Shown here piece after piece: positions 58,301-64,000 of a DNA stretch of 64,000 bases (positions are counted from its first letter, which is position 1; each line of letters starts with the position of its first letter). The position numbers and the translations under genes are program-made. Source of the stretch: VFMC01 sp963791635 (GTDB taxonomy: Bacteria; Actinomycetota; Acidimicrobiia; Acidimicrobiales; Ilumatobacteraceae); NCBI GenBank assembly GCA_963791635.1, contig CAWBTC010000005.1, positions 62,001 to 126,000 of the forward strand, written 5' to 3'. The notes under the pieces were generated by a model. It was not told the DNA's origin, ran no database searches, and saw nothing but the letters and a program-made list of their open reading frames with translations.

Positions 58301-58566
58301 TCGGCCTGGTGACGCGAAGCCTCGGCGTACTCGCGCTTGCGCTCGACGATCTTCCCACGGCAATCGATCTGCTACGCGATGCCGTGGAGCAGGCTGACCG
58401 CATCGGAGCCGTGTTCGACGGTGTGTCGGCGCGCCGCTCGCTCGCTGCTGCTCTGATCGCCACAGATCATGGTGATGCTGCCTCCGGACTTCTCGGCGAA
58501 GCACTCCCCGTGGCTCGGTCGCGGGGCTTCCGTCGCGAGGCGACGTTGATCGGGCAACTGCTGTAA
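55353..58566 (+). CDS. Class III cyclase-like / AAA ATPase / TPR regulator, one frameshift
   Basis: About 1,070 residues. Residues 8-175 are a class III nucleotide cyclase domain (LFTDMVDSTALRSRLGEDEA; ARWTGDGVKAGF; VRIGISAGEV). The first metal Asp residues and the Arg are present, but the usual catalytic Asn of the NxAAR motif is replaced (VVEAARLEALA). Walker A is GQAGIGKT (223-230) and Walker B VMLVVDDLHWATAP. The remainder is helical repeats. A frame change lies near 57180, between YESAANS and RYQQVIELLNHDPRVDVVAR. No DNA-binding domain is seen. It may sense a ligand or act as a degenerate cyclase. Confidence 0.88.
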
Positions 58567-58787
58567 GAGCTGACATGGGCCGTCCGCATCCGCGGCACAT
58601 CGAGTGCAGGCTGGTCAGCCGACGATGGTGGCGAGCTCGGCCCGCCACGAGCGTGACGAGCCATGTTCTGAGCCTAGTGGTCAGAACGGTTCGAACGTGC
58701 AGTTGATGCGTTGCGCGTTGACGACGCCGGGTGCTCGGCTGGGCATCTGCCGTCTCGGCTGACATCTTGATCGGGTGCCCAACGGCG

Positions 58788-61700
58788 TCAGGGCGTGAGC
58801 TTGAACTCGACCGGGTCGGCGGTGCGGGCGAACACGACGAGCGGGACCTCGTACCCAGGGAACGAGATGCTCTCTCCGTGCTCGCAGAAGCCGGCCAACG
58901 ACCACACCTCTTCCGTGCCGAGCACCGGATGCGCCGTAGGCCTCGGTGGCGCACGCGACGTCGAGCCCGGATGTGGTGAACGTCGCGCCGGCGAAGTCTG
59001 GCGAGGAGACGAAGACGACCGTGTCGCCGACGCCGTCGAGCGTGGCGGTGTGTCCGCCGTCGGCGACCTCGTCAGCGTCGACGATCGTCGGTTCCGCATC
59101 CACGAACACGTCGACGGAGACGAACACCGGGTTCTCCGAGTCGGATTCGATGACGACCTCGTGCTCGCCACCGAAGGGGAGCCAGAAGTACACCTCGCCC
59201 GGGACCGCATCGTCGTCCTCATCGGACAGCGAGCTGCCGCCCGTCGGGTCGCAGATGTAGACGAAGCCCGTCGCGCCACCGGTGCGCTCGGCCACTTCAG
59301 CGAACAAGCGTGACGCCCGGATCGCAGCTCGCCGCCCGGAGGATCATGACCGTTCCCTCGGCCGCGTCGAGCGATCCGGCCAGCCGGAAGACGACCTCGT
59401 CCCCAGCCACGTTGGTCGAACTCGAACCGACCAGCGTGCCGCTCAACGTCAGCGCCGGATTGCCGGTGGCAACGGGTTCGGCGACGCTCCCGGTCGGTGC
59501 CGGCGATGGCTTCTCGTCCCCGACAACGAAGTCCTCGTCTGCGACGACCCGGCCTTCGACGACCTCGACGTAGGAGTCGACGTATCCCTCGTCGCCGGTC
59601 ACCGATGACGTCGTAGGCGCACGAGGACACCTCGTGACTCACTGCGTCAGAGACCGAGCGCGTCCGCGCACGTCGCGAGGGCTTCTTCGGCGATGACCAC
59701 CGGCGGTGCTTTCGGAGTGGGGACGTTGAACGTCTGTGGCGATTCGCCGCGCTCGTAGTCGAACAGCGACGTGGACTCGTCGACGCGCCACGAGACGGAG
59801 AACTCCGAGTCGACCGCGGATGCCCGCACGGGATCGACGATCGTCCCGTCCGGCATCCGCAGATCGTTGGTGAAGTCGCTGTCCGCCGAGCCGAGCAGAC
59901 CTTCGAGGACCGCGGCTCGTTCCGGCGTCGGGCTGATCGTGACGAACCAGCCGCCGGCGAATGTCACCTCGACGGTGCTCCCGTCCGGCCACGTCACCAC
60001 GGCGTCTGGCCCCGTGAGCGAGAGGTTCACGTCGCCGAGCGCGATGGTCGAGTCGGCGGTGACCTCGCCATCGACGCGGATCACCGGCTCGGCGAGGAAG
60101 TCGACCTGTGGCACCGTGAACGTGATCCGGTGGTCACCGGTCCCGATCGCAACGGCGGAGGTGCCGGCGGCCACGGCCGAGATCGGCAGATGGCGGGTCT
60201 GGATCTCGAAATCGCCCGCAGGATCGCGGGAGGTGACGAACTCGCCCAAGGTCATCACGTCGAACGGCTGCCCGTCGAACGAGACGAGGTGAGGGTCGCC
60301 GTTGGAGGAACCGCGCTTGGACCGCTTGTCCTTCTTGCACATCTTGTCCGGGTTCCACTTCTCTGCAGTGAACGCCGCCAGTGGCCGCACCGATGACGCG
60401 GCGAAGGACACGATCACCTCGCGGCCGCTCATCGCCGTCGATTCGGACGTCTGGCCCTCCGGGCATCGGCACCTGCTGGGGTCGAAGCAGAACTTCTCCT
60501 TCGAGCCTTCGGCGATGTGGACCAAGCCTTCGCCCACCTCTGTGGTCAGCGGGGCGACCGAAGGCGACACGGTGAGGATCCCGACGTCGGACGTCATCTT
60601 GAGGATGATCTGCGGGTGCGCGAAACCGCCGTGACCGTGGACCGTGTACGTCCCGATGCCTCGACTGCCTCCAGCGGTCTGGTTGTCGCGTGGGCCCGCG
60701 CCAGGGTTTGGTCCGGGCCAGGGGAGCTGCCAGTTGTTGCTGGGGTGTGTCCGAGACCGCATGGAACGCGACGACCACTTCATCCGGAACAGCAGCCCGT
60801 CCATCACGCCGATCGCCAGCGCAGGAGCGGCGGCGGAGGAGGTGACGGCTCGCACCATCACCTCGATGGACGGATACGGATCGTCACCCTCCTGCTGAAA
60901 CGTTTCGAACAATGGCCAAGCGTCGTACCACCGCGCGGCCAGAGGAGCTGATTGCTTCGTGAACCATTGAGCCCAGAGGTTCGCCTTCGTCGGGCTGTAG
61001 ATGCCTCGGTAGAGATCGCCGGCAGCGAAATCCGCTGAGCCATCGAACACCCACGGCGCGATCTTCCAGTTCATGCCCGGATTCCATTGGAACTGGATGC
61101 AATGGAAGAACTCGTGCGCGAAGAAGAACTTGATCAGAGCGTCGCTGTTGTTCGCCGCCACGAATCCCGGATCGATCGACGTGGTGCACGTACCCGGTGG
61201 ATCATCTCCGTCCGGGCCGGTCTCCATCCCACCACCGGTGAGCAGCTTGGGACCAGCGATCGAGGAAGATCGCGAAGGTGGGCAGGTCCGGGCGGTGTCG
61301 CCTCCAGTCCGCCATCACGGTCTGGGCGAGTCGTAGGTACCTCCGCCACACTGCGGTCGGCTGCGCAGGCGCGAACCCGTGCAGGCCCTGTGTGGTGGTC
61401 TCGTCGGAGGCGAGCGCGAACTCCGTGATCGTGCCATCGGCATCGATGTGCCCGATCGGCTCGCCCGCATCCAGCTCCTCGACGAGCGCACGCTGCTCCG
61501 GAGTGAGTTCTTCCATGACGGACCTGATCAGCATCCACGCGTAGCTGGCGTCGAGGCCCTGGCCGACAGGGAGGTCGCTCGGCGTCGCGGCGGGCATCTC
61601 GGGGTAGAGCAGCGCGAACACGTCGACCGCCTGTTGCGGGGTGAGTTCGGTGAGCCCGATCTCGGAGAGCAGCTGTTCGGTACGCGTCTCGGGTTCCCAC

Positions 61701-61912
61701 TCGGGGACGACGACGTCCTGCAGTCTCGGGAGCTCGCCGTCGGCGAGCGGCGCCTCGGCGTCGCCAGGCGCAGGCTCGATCACCTCCGCTGGGGAACTCT
61801 CGGTCGTCGGCACCGCATCGCCGTCGTCGCCGCTGCAGGAGACGAGGAAGAGCACGCCAACCAACGTCAGTCCAGTTCTCCGCTGTCGGCTCGTTCGGTC
61901 AGAGCAGGTCAT
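58788..61912 (-). CDS. vWD-domain lipoprotein with HExxH domain, frameshifted
   Basis: A lipoprotein signal (LTLVGVLFLVSCSGDDG) is followed by 180 polar residues, then a zincin-like helix FAHEFFHCIQFQWNPGMNWK (HExxH). The vWD domain starts GDPHLVSFDGQPFDVMTLGE and ends EALATCADALGL, where a stop at 59647 is probably an indel: the other frame continues SDAVSHEVSSCAYDVIGDEG, which is the usual Cys-x-x-x-Asp-Val end of a bacterial vWD module. About 270 beta-rich acidic residues follow to 58788. Frame changes fall near 61215, 59650, 59600, 59300 and 58930. It is presumably a cell-surface protein. Confidence 0.7.
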
Positions 61913-62870
61913 TGATCACCGTGAACCAGAGCTCGGCCAGCTCGGCGTAGCCGTCGGCGTTCGGGTGGATCAGGTCCGTCGGCCATCTTCGACGTGTCAG
62001 CCCAGAACGGCGCGTTGGTGTCGACTGTTCGCACGCCGTGCTGCGGCGGCAACCTCCTCGACGATCCCAGCGAGGCGCTTGGACATCGCCGACATCAACT
62101 GGACCTCCTCGACGGTGACGTTGGGCAGGAAGTTGTGGAGGTAGTCGATGTCGATCGAGCAGGGACGCAGCGACTGATCGTCGGGAAGCCCGAGCACCAC
62201 CATCGCTCCGGCCTGCGAAAGCTCACGGACCGTGCGGTCGAGGTTGGTCCGGTAGATCTCGGCTGCCGCGTCCTCCTCGGCCGCTGACGTGGTCTCGGCC
62301 GGGTACTCGTAGAGGTACCAGAGGTCGTTGGAACCGATCAGCACGGTGGCCAGCACTGCCCGCCCGGCAGCGACGGCAGTCTCTACCTCTGCGAGAGCGG
62401 CTCCCAGTTGCCCCGGCGAGCCGTCCTGGCCATCGACCATGCCCGAGCTGTGCCAGCCCGAAACTCCGAAGTTCGTCAACGACGAGCCGGACCGACCCGC
62501 GACGGCGTCGATCGACTCGGTCAACCGACCGACGAAGCCCAGCCCGAGATCGTCGCCTTCGCCGGCGGTCAGGCTGTCGCCGAGCGCGATCACGCTGACG
62601 GGTCCATCCGCGTAGCTCGGTCACCGGCGCTGGCGCCGGGATCGGTCGGCCGGAGCACCAGGATCGGTCGCCGGAGCACCAGGATCGGTCGCCGGCACTG
62701 TCGGGTCGGCCGTTGAGGCATCGGTTCCATCGGGTTCCGAACCGCCGCAGCCGCTCCGGTGAGTGCGAGGGCGACGACGAACAACAGCATGCGGCTGAAC
62801 CGCTGCGCCAGTGCGACGTCGGCTCGCGCTCGGTGGTGTTGTGCCGGGTCAGGGCTCGTGGAGTGTTCAT
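61899..62870 (-). CDS. SGNH-hydrolase lipoprotein, frameshifted
   Basis: The N terminus has a membrane segment (SRMLLFVVALALTGAA) and then Cys-Gly-Gly-Ser in the next frame, so a lipobox is likely. A Thr/Pro/Ala/Asp linker with short repeats precedes the catalytic domain: VIALGDSLTAGEGDD (block I, Ser), NFGVSGWHSS (Gly), IGSNDLWYL (block III, Asn) and DLIHPNADGYAELAELWF (block V, Asp/His). These are all four SGNH blocks, so the esterase should be active. The stop overlaps the next gene by 14 bases, and the ATG at 62870 overlaps the previous stop. Indels occur near 62820, 62750, 62610 and 61985. Confidence 0.8.
62636..62697 (-). repeat. Tandem 18-base repeat in the linker of the SGNH lipoprotein
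   Basis: Three near-identical units, each encoding Ala-Thr-Asp-Pro-Gly-Ala-Pro or a close variant, lie in the low-complexity linker. The third unit has point changes. Copy number could vary by slippage, and an indel near the third unit shifts the frame. Confidence 0.7.
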
Positions 62871-64000
62871 GTGCGTTCGCGCCCTTCGTCGGTGGGGTGA
62901 GGCAGCGGAAGACTCGAACGCGCCGTCGGAGAGCAGTCGCGGCGACCACTGCGGCCGGTCGGCGGTTGGCGGCGTGCAGTGCGAAGCCCGCCACGACGAG
63001 CGCGCACAGCGGACACGACCAAGGCGATGACGGCAAGGGTGTTGGTGTTGTCGCTGTCGCCGGCGTTGTCGCTGCCGACCACGGCGGAGGTCGCCGCGTT
63101 GTCCGTTCCGCCGGCGACGCGCCGTCGTCTGGCTTCGCTGCCGGGGCGATCGACGACGTGGAGTCGTCATCCGGGACGGCTGAGGTTTCGCCAGTGTCCG
63201 CGTCTGGCGCCGCGGCAATCGGCACGGTAATCGGCGTGGCGCCGACCAGCTCGTCGGACAGGCCGTTGACGTACTCCTCGATCGCCGTGTACCCGGATGC
63301 CATCACGGTGGCGTGATCGTCGCTGTTGGCCGGAGTCGAGGCCGTTGTCGGACTCCCATGCGTCGGCCATCCCGTCGGAGTCGGCATCCGCCGGCGCCTC
63401 GCCCGGGGTCAACCCCGCGATCAGGTCAGCCGGTGGGTCCGGTGTCCAGTTGCCGCCACCCGTGCGTACGTCGTCGACCGTCTGGTTGGTCATCTCGTCG
63501 CGAGGGAATGCGCCGCAGAGGTGAGCACTGACTCGAACGCATCGCCGGGCGTCTGCATGGTGACCGGCTGATAGCGTCGCGACAAGGTGCTGAAGTCGGT
63601 CGGTTCGGAGATGAGCTGGCTCGGGTCTGCCCGGGCGGAGAACGCCGCCTCGGCGAGAGGTGTGGTCGAGATGTCATCGACGATGCCCTCGAACTGGCCG
63701 GGGGCGGTGATCTGGTTCTGGAAGAGCCAATACGTGGAGCCACCGGGCTCTTCGTCGTCGAAGTACATCGGCGTGAACTCGTCGTGGCTCGGGCCGTGGA
63801 TGAACGTGTTGCCGGCGATGTGGAACTCGCCCGACGCGGGGTTGTGGTGGACCATCGCGTCCTGGCAGTCGTAGATGACACTGTTGATCAGCTCGATCGG
63901 CCCGCTGGCAAGTGCCGGGCAGCGAGCCTCGTGATGGGCGAAGAGCACGTGGTGTACCGAGAAGCGGGGGCTGTCCGGTCCGGCGATCAACCCATCGTTG
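62867..64000 (-). CDS. Pectate-lyase-like surface protein, 5' end outside the window
   Basis: The visible part starts inside a parallel beta-helix: IELINSVIYDCQDAMVHHNP, GEFHIAGNTFIHGPSHDEFT, WLFQNQITAPGQFEGIVDD. It then has DVRTGGGNWTPDPPADLIAG and a thrombospondin-type-3-like stretch DADSDGMADAWESDNGLDSG, common at the end of bacterial pectate lyases, followed by a Ser/Thr/Asp linker and a membrane helix (NTNTLAVIALVVSA; ALVVAGFALHAANRR). It is therefore membrane-anchored. Frame changes occur near 63500, 63315, 63100 and 63000. The last codons overlap the SGNH gene (ATGA), so these genes form one operon. Confidence 0.7.

Noticed and set aside
58681..59642. Separate hypothetical gene downstream of the vWD gene
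   Set aside because: Its start has no ribosome site, and its first residues continue the vWD module, so I merged it with the upstream gene.

Overview
This window joins two stretches of DNA that look as if they come from different high-GC actinobacteria, meeting near position 31.7 kb. The left part (1 to about 31.7 kb) carries a housekeeping complement typical of Micrococcaceae (Arthrobacter/Paeniglutamicibacter type): exodeoxyribonuclease III, trpS, a succinate dehydrogenase operon, manC, a nucleoside ABC importer with cdd and deoA, a DedA protein and adenosine deaminase. The right part (31.7 to 64 kb) has a different codon style and a gene mix reminiscent of Acidimicrobiia (Ilumatobacter-like): LAL-type regulators, a cyclase-ATPase, SWIM plus SNF2 proteins, a patatin, vWD and pectate-lyase-like surface proteins. 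A tyrosinase-like gene on the right is cut off at the junction, directly beside the terminator of the left-hand add gene. I therefore favour an assembly chimera over natural transfer. The taxonomic names are inference from protein style, not from a search.

Left part, in order: a 5'-truncated LysR regulator; a glyoxalase-fold protein; an orphan sensor kinase; two exported proteins; a 4.6-kb gene for a huge secreted protein with four DUF4082 modules and a Thr-Pro linker; a small membrane protein; xth, trpS, a 2'-5' RNA ligase-like gene and a YihY/BrkB-type membrane protein; a membrane-anchored matrixin-like protease; sdhBADC on the minus strand; manC; an M20 amidohydrolase; then a nucleoside salvage block (BMP lipoprotein, double-domain ATPase, two permeases, cdd, deoA), dedA and add. 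The transporter tract at 22.2-27.6 kb is so dense in indels that no gene in it is open, although codon phase can still be followed.

Right part, in order: a minus-strand operon (beta-propeller, endonuclease/exonuclease/phosphatase protein, truncated tyrosinase); a tyrosine integrase with a hypothetical partner, a cluster of 10-bp-phased GACACA repeats and a displaced tRNA-Ala 3' end (an attachment site); a leaderless XRE regulator with a tiny Cys/His protein; SWIM and SNF2 proteins; a truncated paralogue of the integrase-linked hypothetical; a compact operon of cytosolic gluzincin, MBL-fold hydrolase and membrane patatin; a secreted M28 peptidase; an integrase relic; a PIN/antitoxin pair; a pyruvoyl-dependent arginine decarboxylase-like gene with a small membrane protein; a LAL regulator; a cyclase-AAA-TPR protein; and a surface operon (pectate-lyase-like, SGNH lipoprotein, vWD/HExxH lipoprotein).

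The strongest candidate for an undescribed system is the gluzincin-MBL-patatin operon at 42.9-47.6 kb. Single-base indels split many genes; where protein similarity clearly continues across a frame change I give one gene for the whole span and name the approximate break.
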